From Gammaproteobacteria bacterium (GTDB lineage: Bacteria; Pseudomonadota; Gammaproteobacteria; Steroidobacterales; Steroidobacteraceae), in assembly GCA_025357915.1 (NCBI GenBank), contig JANYLH010000027.1, positions 101,305-165,304 on the forward strand: a stretch of DNA of 64,000 nt, read 5' to 3'. The translations under genes and the position numbers were made by a program. Under the pieces are notes generated by a model. It ran no database searches. It saw only the letters and a list, made by a program, of their open reading frames with translations, and was not told the DNA's origin. Numbering within the stretch: position 1 is the stretch's first letter; each line of letters starts with the position of its first letter. Shown here piece by piece: positions 35,523-43,916 of the stretch.

Positions 35523-37402
35523 CACAGCCTGGGCGAGATGTTCAGGTGCAGCCGCAGGCCAGGGAGCGAGTCGAACCCCGGCGCGCGCAGCGCTTTGGCG
35601 ACGTCGATTCCCACCGTCACCACCGGCAGGCGCCAACGGAAGCCGACGCCAACCGATACCGCCAGGATGTCCCGGAAACTGCTAAAGCGGTCAAACGCAT
35701 TGCCGAAATCGCTGAACACCGCGATGCCGAGGTTGCGCGGCAGGTCGCGCTCGAATTCCACCGTGCCGGTGAGCAGGTGCCGGCCGCCAGCGCGCACGCT
35801 CAGCGTGATGGGCTGCCCGGTCGCCGGGTCGATCAGCACTTGCCCGGTCACCGGATCGGTCGCCAACCTGCTGTCGACCGGTGAGAGCTCCTGGTACGCG
35901 AAGCCGCGCACGCTGCGGTCACCGCCCGCGTAGAAGCGGTAGATGCCTGGCAGCGTTTCGAAATTGCTGACCGCGCTGGCGCCGACCTCGCCGCGCAGCA
36001 GCAGATGCCAGCGCTCGCTCAGATCGAGCACGCGCTCGCTGCGCAGGTCGAAGCGCAGGAAACTGGCGTTCGAGCCCAGCACTTTCTGCGAACCGAGCAG
36101 CTCTGCATACAGCGAGCGCGAAAACAGATCTTCACCCAGGTACCCCTCGGGCACGGCCGCGTAGGTGATGCCGGGCACGACCAGGTCGTCCTCCCGGCGG
36201 CCGTTGACGACGTCGCTGGTGACGGCGTGCGTGAAGTTGAGCGTGAGGATCCGCTGCCAGCGGCCGAGGCTCTGGGTAATGATCGGCCGGAAGGTGAGCT
36301 CGCGCGTGTCGGGGCCGCCACTGATTTGCTGGGTCTGGGTCAGGTACTGGAGCGAGAACTTCTCCAACACCGGATCGCCGAAGGGAATGTCGTAGCGCGC
36401 ATTCAGGTCGCGTGTGGTCTGTGCAGCCCGGACCTGCACGCGAAAGCGGTGGCCGCGATCATTGACGCGCGGATTGAGCCAGCTGATCGTGCCGCGGGCG
36501 CCGGTGTCGGCGTCGTAACCAACGCCGAAGGCATACAGGTTGCGGCTGGCCGTGGCGCTAATGCGGATCGGCACGATGTGCGTAGCCGGATCATGCTCGC
36601 CCGGCACGACCTCGACGCTGGAGAAGAACTGGCTGTCATCGAGCGCGAACTGCGTGCGCAGCAGCTTGCCGGCGTCATAGGGGTCGCCCTCGCGATAGCG
36701 CAGGTAGCGGCGCAGCTGCGGCTCGCGGATTGCGGTCTGCTCGATGGTGGTGGCGCCGAAGTGGTAGCGCTCGCCGGTGTCGAGCTCGAGCACCACGTTG
36801 GCGCGGTGGGCCTGCGGGTCCACCTGTAGTTCGCTGCGCAGCAGGCGCGCATCCAGGTAGCCAAAGGTGGCGGCCGCCGATTGCAGGTCGGTCTTCACTT
36901 TTTCGTAGACCGCGTGTTCGAGGCGCGCGCCCCTGACCAGGGTATGCGCGGCGGCGACGCGTTCGAATACCGGGTCATTCGCGCCGGCGCCACGGATCAC
37001 GATGCTGACATTCTCGAGCAACACGGGGTCGCCCTGCTGGATGTCGATCTGCACGCGCCAGTTGCGCTGCTGGTCTTCCGGCGCGAGCGTCGCGCGCACC
37101 GTGGGCTGGTAGTAGCCGAACGGGCGCAGCGCGTCGCGCACTTCGCCGTCGACGCGCCGGAACAACCGTGCCACGGCATCGGGCTCGATGCGATCGCGAT
37201 CCTTGTAGCGCTCGAGGCTCAGCAGCGCCAGCACGTTGCGCCGCAGGGTGCCGTCCACCCCGTTGACCTCGACGCGGATGGCGGCGTTGGCCGGCTGCGC
37301 CAGTGCCGCCAGGCACGCGAGTACTAACACTGCGGCGCACGCGCGCGCGAACCCGCTTGGGCGCGAAAGTACCACCAGTATAGGAGTGCCAGACCGGTCC
37401 AT
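35522..37402 (-). CDS. tamA: Translocation and assembly module outer-membrane protein TamA
   Basis: 626 residues: signal peptide (about 1-41, ending ANA), three POTRA-like modules (about 42-300), and a C-terminal 16-strand Omp85 barrel. The Omp85 signature appears as GGDRSVRGFAYQEL, which contains the RGF of the lid loop, and the C-terminus is ...LHLNISPRL. A 12-residue Asp/Thr/Pro insert follows the RGF region. It is translationally coupled to tamB. Start at 37402 could be internal, but the signal peptide is contained. Confidence 0.92.
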   Translation of the reverse strand: MDRSGTPILVVLSRPSGFARACAAVLVLACLAALAQPANAAIRVEVNGVDGTLRRNVLALLSLERYKDRDRIEPDAVARLFRRVDGEVRDALRPFGYYQPTVRATLAPEDQQRNWRVQIDIQQGDPVLLENVSIVIRGAGANDPVFERVAAAHTLVRGARLEHAVYEKVKTDLQSAAATFGYLDARLLRSELQVDPQAHRANVVLELDTGERYHFGATTIEQTAIREPQLRRYLRYREGDPYDAGKLLRTQFALDDSQFFSSVEVVPGEHDPATHIVPIRISATASRNLYAFGVGYDADTGARGTISWLNPRVNDRGHRFRVQVRAAQTTRDLNARYDIPFGDPVLEKFSLQYLTQTQQISGGPDTRELTFRPIITQSLGRWQRILTLNFTHAVTSDVVNGRREDDLVVPGITYAAVPEGYLGEDLFSRSLYAELLGSQKVLGSNASFLRFDLRSERVLDLSERWHLLLRGEVGASAVSNFETLPGIYRFYAGGDRSVRGFAYQELSPVDSRLATDPVTGQVLIDPATGQPITLSVRAGGRHLLTGTVEFERDLPRNLGIAVFSDFGNAFDRFSSFRDILAVSVGVGFRWRLPVVTVGIDVAKALRAPGFDSLPGLRLHLNISPRL

Positions 37403-37416
37403 GGTTCCCGCTCGCC

Positions 37417-38340
37417 CTAGGAAACGGCGAGCGCGGCGCCCGTGGCGCGCTGGTACCAGGCTTCGATCAGGCGCCGCGCGATGGTGTAGCGGGGCGGCAG
37501 CACCCGCGCGCCGGCGTGGCTCAGCTCAGCGGCGCTGAACCAGCGCGCGTCCTCGAGCTCGCCGTCGAGCTGCAGCGGCTCAGCGCGGCTCGCCGTCGCG
37601 TGAAAGCCCAGCATCAGCGAGGAAGGGAAGGGCCAGGGCTGGGAGGCGAAGTAGCGCACCGCGCTGCAGTGGACACCGGCCTCCTCGCGCACCTCGCGCA
37701 GCACGGTGTCCTCGAGGCTCTCGCCCGGCTCGACGAAGCCTGCCAGCGTCGAATAACGCCCGGCTGGCCAGGCGGCCTGCCGGCCCAGCAGCGCGTGGTC
37801 GCCGTCGCTCACCAGGACGATCACCGCCGGATCGAGGCGCGGAAAGAACTCCGCGCCGCATTCACTGCTGGTGCAGCGCAGGCAGTGCCCGGCCTGGCGC
37901 GGCCTGGTCGGCGCGCCGCAGGTTCCGCAGTGGCGATGGCGCGAGCGCCAGACCTGCAGAGCGCGGGCGCAGGTCAGTACGGCGGACTGCGGTTCAGGCA
38001 ATTCGGTCAGCAGCGAGCGCAGTTCCTCGAACTGCGTGCCGGCGGGCAGGCCGCTCGTTCCCGGGAGCGTGTCGAGCAGTACGCAGCGCACGCCCTGAAA
38101 CCAGCCGAGCAGTACCAGCTGATCGGAGTCGTAATCGCGCACCAGCGGGTGCGAGGCGTCGAGAAAGGCGATCGCGGTATCGGGAGAGCGGCGTACCAGG
38201 TGTTGCGTGCCGCTGGAGACCAGAAAGCGGGTGCCGGGTTCGGACAAGGCCTGCTGCACCCAGCCGGCCTCTGCGCGTGTTTCCGAACGGCGTTCCAGCC
38301 AGGCTCCCGAGAAGGGATTCCGGTCGTATTCGGCTGTCAT
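37417..38340 (-). CDS. nudC: NADH pyrophosphatase / NAD-cap decapping enzyme NudC
   Basis: 307 residues. A zinc ribbon with CGTCG and HCLRC precedes the Nudix box GFVEPGESLEDTVLREVREEAG (about 200-220), which has the full GX5EX7REUXEEXGU pattern. SQPWPFPSSLM is the NudC-specific motif after it. It cleaves NADH and removes NAD caps from RNA. It lies 14 bases before tamA on the same strand. Confidence 0.94.
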   Translation of the reverse strand: MTAEYDRNPFSGAWLERRSETRAEAGWVQQALSEPGTRFLVSSGTQHLVRRSPDTAIAFLDASHPLVRDYDSDQLVLLGWFQGVRCVLLDTLPGTSGLPAGTQFEELRSLLTELPEPQSAVLTCARALQVWRSRHRHCGTCGAPTRPRQAGHCLRCTSSECGAEFFPRLDPAVIVLVSDGDHALLGRQAAWPAGRYSTLAGFVEPGESLEDTVLREVREEAGVHCSAVRYFASQPWPFPSSLMLGFHATASRAEPLQLDGELEDARWFSAAELSHAGARVLPPRYTIARRLIEAWYQRATGAALAVS

Positions 38341-38379
38341 CGGGCCGCTGCCTGCATGGCCCGATATTATCAGGTGCCC

Positions 38380-39006
38380 TCAGGGCCTGTTGACGGGCCC
38401 CGGCGGCGGCAGGACCGGCCGCGTGAGCGGTGCGCACAGCGCCGCGCCGGGCCCGTCACGTCCGCCAGGCGCCACGGCGCACAGCACGCAGCGCGGTGGC
38501 CGGAGCGAGAGCGGGTCGACGACCAGCAGTGCCCCGCAGCCCTGGCAGTTACCGAGGCAAAGCTCGCTCCCGCCGGTCAGCGCGCTCACCAGCAGGACAG
38601 CGTGCTCGAAACCGATGGCCGGCGCGCGGACCATGGCGCGATAGAAGTCGTAGGCCTGGCATAGCGCCGCCGCGCCGGCAATTCCCGGGGCCAGGTGGGC
38701 GGGCGCGTGGCCGCGCCGGGCATCGAGCAGGCCCACCAGGCAGCACAGCCCGGCCAGTGCGCCCGCTTCCTGCCGGAGTCGCGCCGTCCGCAGGAAGAAA
38801 GCGGCCTGCTGTGGCGACTTGCCCCGATGGCGCGCGACGCGGTAGCCGCCCTCCAGCAGGTAGGAGCGGTAGAGCTTGCGGATGCGGTCGTCGGTGAGCC
38901 CCGTCCACTGGCGGATCGTGTGGGTGCGGGCCTCATGGCGGATGAAATGCATGGCGATGTCGAGTCGCGCCCGGTCGCGGCTGTAACGGTCGTCGGAGAT
39001 ACGCAT
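38380..39006 (-). CDS. FlhC-like transcriptional regulator
   Basis: 208 residues. The N-terminal helices DIAMHFIRHEARTHTIRQWTGL and DDRIRKLYRSYL match the DNA-binding half of FlhC, and four Cys in CQGC (154, 157) and CVLC (173, 176) match the FlhC zinc site. A Pro-rich tail of about 25 residues is extra. FlhC normally acts with FlhD as master regulator of flagella, but no flhD or flagellar gene is visible in this window. It is divergent from an unknown gene across an AT-rich gap with two palindromes. Probably a repurposed regulator. Confidence 0.72.
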   Translation of the reverse strand: MRISDDRYSRDRARLDIAMHFIRHEARTHTIRQWTGLTDDRIRKLYRSYLLEGGYRVARHRGKSPQQAAFFLRTARLRQEAGALAGLCCLVGLLDARRGHAPAHLAPGIAGAAALCQAYDFYRAMVRAPAIGFEHAVLLVSALTGGSELCLGNCQGCGALLVVDPLSLRPPRCVLCAVAPGGRDGPGAALCAPLTRPVLPPPGPVNRP

Positions 39007-39045
39007 GGGGACCTCGCTCGCCGGTCTTCCGGCTTGTTGGTAGAA

Positions 39046-39073
39046 TTGGGCTAAATATCCCAAATTTGCAAAT
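39046..39073. promoter_or_regulatory. Paired palindromes in the flhC-like divergent gap
   Basis: TTGGG (39046-39050) and CCCAA (39059-39063) form an 18-bp dyad, and immediately after it ATTTGCAAAT (39064-39073) is a perfect 10-bp palindrome. The stretch is strikingly AT-rich for this genome and lies between divergent starts. These look like operator sites, possibly for the FlhC-like protein. Confidence 0.4.
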
Positions 39074-39124
39074 AGCTGCCAAGCCCCGCCGCTGCCAATA
39101 TGTCGCCGGAACAGCGAGGAACAC

Positions 39125-39718
39125 ATGAGTAAATCGTCAACTCCCGCCGTCGCCACCTGGGACGCCGCAATTCTCGAGCCGATGGCCGAGCTCAATGCCG
39201 AGATCCTCGACGCGCTGGCCGGCGCCACCGCCGGGCTCCAGTGGCAGTGGCGCGCCCTCGGCGACGCGGCCAGGCAGCGCCTGGCGCGCTGCCCGTTCCT
39301 GCTGGTTGATGCCGGGTTCGCCAGACCCGAGCTGTGGGGCGCTGTTCCCTGCGCGGGCGTGCATGAGCCGCTGCCGGTTGCCACGCTGCTGGCGCAACGC
39401 GGCCCGCTGCCCACGCCGCTGCTGCGCCGCGTGCTGCTGTTTGCCTGGCACCTCGCGCGCGCCAACCGACTGGCGGCGCGCGTCGCGCTCGGCATGAGCG
39501 CGCCCTGCCTCGTCATGATGGCGGGCTGCCGCTTCGCCGATCTCGAGTCCCTTGCCGAGCGGCGCCCGTCCTGGATCCGTCCGCGCTGGGACGATCGCCC
39601 CGATATCTGGCAGGCGTGGCTCGCGGCCGCTGCCCGGGAATCGCCCCACGAACTCGAGACTTTGCAGTTGTGGGGCCTGCAGAAGCTGGCGGCCGACCTC
39701 GTGGCCCGGGCACCCTGA
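39125..39718 (+). CDS. Hypothetical protein (unrecognised)
   Basis: 197 residues, no domain I recognise. It is rich in Ala, Leu, Arg and Trp (about nine Trp), with a central hydrophobic stretch LPTPLLRRVLLFAWHLARANRL and a conserved-looking RPSWIRPRWDDRPDIWQAWL segment. No signal peptide is evident, so it is probably cytoplasmic. Codon use matches the neighbours, and the start has AGGAACAC upstream. It is divergent from the FlhC-like regulator and may be its target or partner. Confidence 0.6.
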   Translation: MSKSSTPAVATWDAAILEPMAELNAEILDALAGATAGLQWQWRALGDAARQRLARCPFLLVDAGFARPELWGAVPCAGVHEPLPVATLLAQRGPLPTPLLRRVLLFAWHLARANRLAARVALGMSAPCLVMMAGCRFADLESLAERRPSWIRPRWDDRPDIWQAWLAAAARESPHELETLQLWGLQKLAADLVARAP

Positions 39719-39853
39719 GCGGGTGTAAAACCGGAAAAGCGCGCACCGCTTCCTGGTCCGCGGGCAGGGCCTGCGGTGGAAACTTGGCCGGTCAGGCTCT
39801 ACTATTGGCTGCTCATTACGTGCTCCGCGCAACCGGACAATCGAGGTTCAACC

Positions 39854-40798
39854 ATGTGGCAAACGGGCTTCAGGACTGGGTTGGTAGTGGCGGTCGCCGC
39901 CGGTATTGCTGGCCTTGGCTGCGCCGGCAGCGCGCAGGCGCGTGAGAAAGACACGAAGCCGCCGGAGATTCCGACCTGCGACAAGAAAATTGGCACGCTG
40001 GCCGTCACCGAACCGGAAAACAAATGGTGGCTGGGCCTGAACCTCGAATCGCCCGAAGCCCTGCTCAAGGTGTTCGTGTCGCAGTCCAAGTGTTTTACGC
40101 TGGTCGACCGCGGCAAGGGCCTGCAGGCCGCGCAGGCGGAACGTGCGCTGGCGGGTGAAGGCGAAATGCGCGGCGGCTCCAACATCGGCAAGGGCCAGAT
40201 GAAGGCGGCCGATTACGTGCTGGTGCCGGACATCGTCAACCAGAACGCGAATTCCGGCGGCCGGCATCTTGGCGCCATCCTGGGCGGCCTGGTGCCGGGC
40301 CTGGGCGGCGTGCTGCTGGGCGGCATCAGCCTCAAGAGCAAGACGGCCGATGTCGTGCTGACGCTGACCGACGTGCGTTCGACCGAGCAGGTTTCGCTCC
40401 AGCAGGGCCATGCCAAGAAGACCGACCTGGGCTGGGGAGCGGGCGGCGGCGTGGGTTTCTTCGGCGGCTTCGCGGCTGGCGGCGCCAGCAGCTACGCCAA
40501 TACCGAAATTGGCCAGGTCGTGACCATGGCCTATCTCGACGCATTCGCGAAGCTGGTGACCGACGTCAAGGCGATCCAGCCCAACGCCAAGGCCGACAAC
40601 GTCTCGCAGTCGGTGGCGATGTCCAAGCCCGGCAAGCTCTACGAGAAACCCAGCCTGAAATCCACCGTGGTCCGTGATCTCGATCCGGGCATGACGATGT
40701 ATCCCACGGGCGAGAAGGAAGGCATCTGGTGGAAGGTGACCGACGAACTCGGCAACGAGGGCTGGGTGCCCTCCAGCCTGTTCCAGCTCGCCAAGTAA
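39854..40798 (+). CDS. CsgG-like secreted protein with C-terminal SH3 domain
   Basis: 314 residues from ATG 39854 (GAGG upstream). Signal peptide about 1-30; a Cys in GLGC could be lipidated but the lipobox is poor. The middle has VSQSKCFTLVDRGKGLQAAQAERAL, ADYVLVPDIV and a Gly-rich hydrophobic region, resembling CsgG/HfaB assembly proteins. The last 60 residues (KLYEKPSLKSTVV to GWVPSSLF) form a bacterial SH3 domain. No curli subunit genes are nearby. An ABC exporter follows after one base, which suggests a joint envelope role. Confidence 0.7.
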   Translation: MWQTGFRTGLVVAVAAGIAGLGCAGSAQAREKDTKPPEIPTCDKKIGTLAVTEPENKWWLGLNLESPEALLKVFVSQSKCFTLVDRGKGLQAAQAERALAGEGEMRGGSNIGKGQMKAADYVLVPDIVNQNANSGGRHLGAILGGLVPGLGGVLLGGISLKSKTADVVLTLTDVRSTEQVSLQQGHAKKTDLGWGAGGGVGFFGGFAAGGASSYANTEIGQVVTMAYLDAFAKLVTDVKAIQPNAKADNVSQSVAMSKPGKLYEKPSLKSTVVRDLDPGMTMYPTGEKEGIWWKVTDELGNEGWVPSSLFQLAK

Positions 40799-40799
40799 C

Positions 40800-41723
40800 T
40801 TGCTGGCGCTTTCGATACGCGGGCTGACCAAGACCTACCGTAACGGCGTGCAGGCGCTGCGTGGCGTCGACCTCGACGTCGAGCAGGGCGACTTCTTCGC
40901 GCTGCTGGGGCCCAACGGCGCGGGCAAGACCACGCTCATCGGCATCATCACGTCGCTGGTCAACAAGACCGCGGGCACGGCCAGCGTCTTCGGCCATGAC
41001 CTCGATAGCCAGCTGGAGCGGGCGAAATCCTGCATCGGCGTTGTGCCGCAGGAGCTGAACTTCAACCAGTTTGAGACCCCGCTCACCATCGTGATCAACC
41101 AGGCGGGCTTCTATGGCATTCCGCGCGCCGTGGCACGCGAGCGCGCCGAGAAATACCTGCGCCAGCTGCAGCTGTGGGACAAGCGCAACGGCATCGCCCG
41201 CGGGCTCTCGGGCGGCATGAAGCGGCGGCTGATGATCGCGCGTGCGCTGATGCACGAGCCGCGGCTGCTGGTGCTCGACGAGCCGACCGCTGGCGTTGAT
41301 ATCGAGATCCGGCGTTCGATGTGGGAGTTCCTCAACGACATCAACGCGCACGGCACGACCATCATCCTCACGACCCATTATCTCGAAGAGGCTGAGAATC
41401 TGTGCCGCAACATTGCCATCATCGACAACGGCCACATTGTCGAGCGTGATCGCATGAGCAACCTGCTGCGCGGGCTCCACACCGAGACCTTCGTGCTGAA
41501 CCTGCGCGACCCGGTGGCGGTTGCACCGCAGGTTGCCGGCTTCGCGCTCACCTGGATCGACGAGCACACGCTCGAGGCCGAGGTGTCGAAGGATCAGAGC
41601 CTTAACGGCCTGTTCGCGCAGCTCGCCGCGCAGCGCCTCGAGGTACTGTCAATGCGCAACAAGGTCAATCGCCTCGAGGAAGTCTTCATGCGGCTGGTCG
41701 AACACCGGGGGACGAATGCCTGA
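40800..41723 (+). CDS. ABC-2 transporter ATP-binding protein (YadG-like)
   Basis: 307 residues starting at TTG 40800. Walker A GPNGAGKTT, Q-loop VVPQELNFN, signature LSGGMKRRL, Walker B LLVLDEPTAGVD and the switch His in LTTHYLEEAE are all intact. The C-terminal 90 residues are the extension typical of ABC-2 exporters. It pairs with the permease that follows and overlaps it by 8 bases. It begins one base after the CsgG-like gene. Confidence 0.93.
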   Translation: MLALSIRGLTKTYRNGVQALRGVDLDVEQGDFFALLGPNGAGKTTLIGIITSLVNKTAGTASVFGHDLDSQLERAKSCIGVVPQELNFNQFETPLTIVINQAGFYGIPRAVARERAEKYLRQLQLWDKRNGIARGLSGGMKRRLMIARALMHEPRLLVLDEPTAGVDIEIRRSMWEFLNDINAHGTTIILTTHYLEEAENLCRNIAIIDNGHIVERDRMSNLLRGLHTETFVLNLRDPVAVAPQVAGFALTWIDEHTLEAEVSKDQSLNGLFAQLAAQRLEVLSMRNKVNRLEEVFMRLVEHRGTNA

Positions 41724-42531
41724 GCCTGCCGTGATGACCCCGGCCGCCGCAGCGCCCTCGCTCAATGCCGCGCGCTGGACGGGGTTCCTGACCATCATCA
41801 TCCGCGAGTACAGCCGCATCGTGCGCATCTGGGGCCAGACGCTGGTGCCTTCGGCAGTGACCGCGATCCTGTACTTCGTCATCTTCGGGAGCCTCATCGG
41901 CCGGCGCGTCGGTCAGATGGACGGGTTCGACTACATGCAGTACATCGCGCCTGGCCTGATCATGATGTCGGTGATCACCAATTCCTACGGCAACTCGGTG
42001 TCGTCGTTCTTCGGCGCCAAGTTCGGCAAGCACGTGGAGGAGCTGCTGGTTTCGCCGCTCCCCAACTGGATCATCGTCGGCGGCTATGCGGCCGGCGGCC
42101 TGCTGCGCGGCCTGATGGTCGGCGCCGTCGTGACGCTGGTGTCGTTGGTCTTCGCGCGCCTGCCGGTGCACCACCTGGGCCTGATCATTGCCGCTGTGCT
42201 GCTCACTTCGCTGATCTTCTCGCTCGGTGGCTTCATCAACGCCGTGTTTGCCAAGAACTTCGACCAGGTCAACTGGATCCCGGCCTTCATACTGACGCCG
42301 CTCACCTATTTCGGCGGCGTGTTCTACTCGGTATCGATGCTGCCGCCGTGGGCACGCGCGCTCTCGCACGTCAACCCGATCCTGCACATGGTCAACGCCT
42401 TCCGCTATGGCTTCCTCGGTATCAGCGACGTCAGCGTGCTGGGCGCCTTCGGCCTGATGGTGGCGCTGGCCATCGTGCTGTTTCTCGTGGCACTGAACCT
42501 GATGAACCGCGGAGTCGGCATTCGCGATTGA
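41716..42531 (+). CDS. ABC-2 transporter permease (YadH-like)
   Basis: 271 residues with six membrane segments. The ABC-2 signature region covers PAFILTPLTYFGGVFYSVSMLPPWARALSHVNP, as in YadH. The substrate is unknown; YadGH-type systems have been linked to envelope components or drug export. ATG 41716 overlaps the ATPase gene. Confidence 0.93.
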   Translation: MPEPAVMTPAAAAPSLNAARWTGFLTIIIREYSRIVRIWGQTLVPSAVTAILYFVIFGSLIGRRVGQMDGFDYMQYIAPGLIMMSVITNSYGNSVSSFFGAKFGKHVEELLVSPLPNWIIVGGYAAGGLLRGLMVGAVVTLVSLVFARLPVHHLGLIIAAVLLTSLIFSLGGFINAVFAKNFDQVNWIPAFILTPLTYFGGVFYSVSMLPPWARALSHVNPILHMVNAFRYGFLGISDVSVLGAFGLMVALAIVLFLVALNLMNRGVGIRD

Positions 42532-42926
42532 CGGGCGCACGGTCGGGTGGCCGGCGCCATGCGCGTGCCGGCTGCTCACGGTTGCGCGCGGCTCGCCCCG
42601 TCGGGCCCAAAGCGGCCCTCCGGGGCGCCGTTCCCTCGCGCGGGCTGGCGCCTTGGCCCAACTGCCTCGCCTGGCGCATCAACGGCGCACTGGACGGCGC
42701 CAACGCCCGCGCTCGGCGCGCAACAGTTCCGCTGCCGGCACGCGCATGGCGCCGGTCGCCCGACTGCGCGCACGCCGCGGCAGCAGCGGGTAAACATCCT
42801 GGAGCGCGGCGTGAGGTTTCGTTTGGCGCGACTGACGTCGAATGGTTGACTATGGCTGGCGCTCGGAAGTGGATCGTGCTGAGCTGGGATCAGCGCGTAG
42901 GGCAACGCTCAGTGGAGCGGTGGACG
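42532..42926. repeat. Gene-free stretch with a long imperfect inverted repeat
   Basis: No convincing gene in 395 bases. Arms of about 50 bases at 42542-42591 and 42714-42764 are inverted copies; 22 bases (42551-42572 against 42734-42755) are identical, and the rest matches with small gaps. About 120 bases separate them. No transposase or target duplication is visible. It lies between the ABC permease and a LysR gene transcribed towards it, so it could be a transcript-end structure or the remains of a small mobile element. Confidence 0.5.
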
Positions 42927-43817
42927 CTACTCGAGGCCAGCGCCAAAGGCCGCGGCGGCCAGATCGATGAAGACGCGCACCTTGGGCGTCAGGTAGCGGG
43001 TGCTGGGGAATACGGCGTGCACCGGCACGGCCTGCGGTTCCCATTCGGGCAGCACCCGCCGCAGGGTACCGGCGGCCACGGCTTCGCCGGCGATGGCCAG
43101 CGGCAGCTGCGCGATACCCAGCCCGCCGATCGCCGCGTCACGCACGGCAAAGCTGTTGTTGATACGCAGCCGCGCTGCGCCGTCCACGCGTTCTTCACTA
43201 CGCCCGTTGCTGAGCCGCCACCCATGGCGATGGCTGCCGCCGCTGAACTGCAGCAGCTCGTGGCCAGCGAGCCCGGCAGGCGTCCGCACGGTGCCGCGCC
43301 GTTTGATGTAGCCGGGAGCTGCGAATAGCCCGTAGCGCAGGTCGCCGAGCCTGCGCGCCGCCAGGCTCGAATCGCTTAAGGTCCCGATGCGGATCGCAAC
43401 GTCAAAGCCCTCGTGCACGATGTCGACGAGCCGGCCGGTGAAGTCACTGTCGACGCTGACCTGTGGGTAGCGCCTGAGGTAGTCGTTGATCCAGCCGCCG
43501 ACGGCGATCATGCCGAACTCGACGCCGCAGGTGAGCCGTAGCGTACCGCGCGGCTCGGCCAGCAGGCGCTGGGCGACGCGCTCGGCATCCTCGACCGCTC
43601 CGAGGATGCCCACCGCGCGCTCGAAAATCTCGCGACCCACCTCGGTCATCGACAGCGAACGGGTGGTGCGCTCGAGCAGGCGCGCGCCGAGCTTGCGCTC
43701 CAGGTTGGTCACGACGCGCGACAGGTAGGTCTTCTGCATGCCGAGGCTGTCGGCTGCGCGCGTGAAGCTGCCGCTCTGGACCACGCGGACGAAGACCGTC
43801 AGTTCGCGGATTTCCAT
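42927..43817 (-). CDS. LysR-family transcriptional regulator
   Basis: 296 residues. The N-terminal helix-turn-helix is MEIRELTVFVRVVQSGSFTRAADSLGMQKTYLSRVVTNLE-like, with the usual SFTRAA and the RVVTNLERKLGARLLERTTR wing, followed by a periplasmic-binding-like effector domain. It resembles the DsdC/AaeR-like subgroup with IRIGTLSDSSLAAR. A clear operator lies in the divergent gap to the truncated DJ-1 gene, which is presumably its former target. Confidence 0.93.
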   Translation of the reverse strand: MEIRELTVFVRVVQSGSFTRAADSLGMQKTYLSRVVTNLERKLGARLLERTTRSLSMTEVGREIFERAVGILGAVEDAERVAQRLLAEPRGTLRLTCGVEFGMIAVGGWINDYLRRYPQVSVDSDFTGRLVDIVHEGFDVAIRIGTLSDSSLAARRLGDLRYGLFAAPGYIKRRGTVRTPAGLAGHELLQFSGGSHRHGWRLSNGRSEERVDGAARLRINNSFAVRDAAIGGLGIAQLPLAIAGEAVAAGTLRRVLPEWEPQAVPVHAVFPSTRYLTPKVRVFIDLAAAAFGAGLE

Positions 43818-43850
43818 TGTTATCCTAAAAGTTAACAGTAAATATCCACA

Positions 43851-43889
43851 GGCATTATTGATGATAATGCCGACCAAGCCAATAATGCC
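43851..43889. promoter_or_regulatory. LysR-type operator
   Basis: Arms GGCATTAT (43851-43858) and ATAATGCC (43864-43871) form a perfect dyad with a 5-base centre and contain the T-N11-A pattern of LysR sites. A direct repeat of ATAATGCC occurs at 43882-43889, 18 bases on. It lies midway between the LysR start and the divergent GTG at 43917. Confidence 0.6.
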
Positions 43890-43916
43890 GGCCTTCGATG
43901 CGCAGCGGAGATCGCC

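Noticed and set aside
39125..39718. Considered as a FlhD homologue because it neighbours an FlhC-like gene
   Set aside because: It is 197 residues against about 115 for FlhD, is Trp-rich, and shows no FlhD motif.
42547..42849. A 100-codon frame in the gap before the LysR gene
   Set aside because: No ribosome site, no domain, and its start lies within an inverted-repeat arm, so it is more likely noise.
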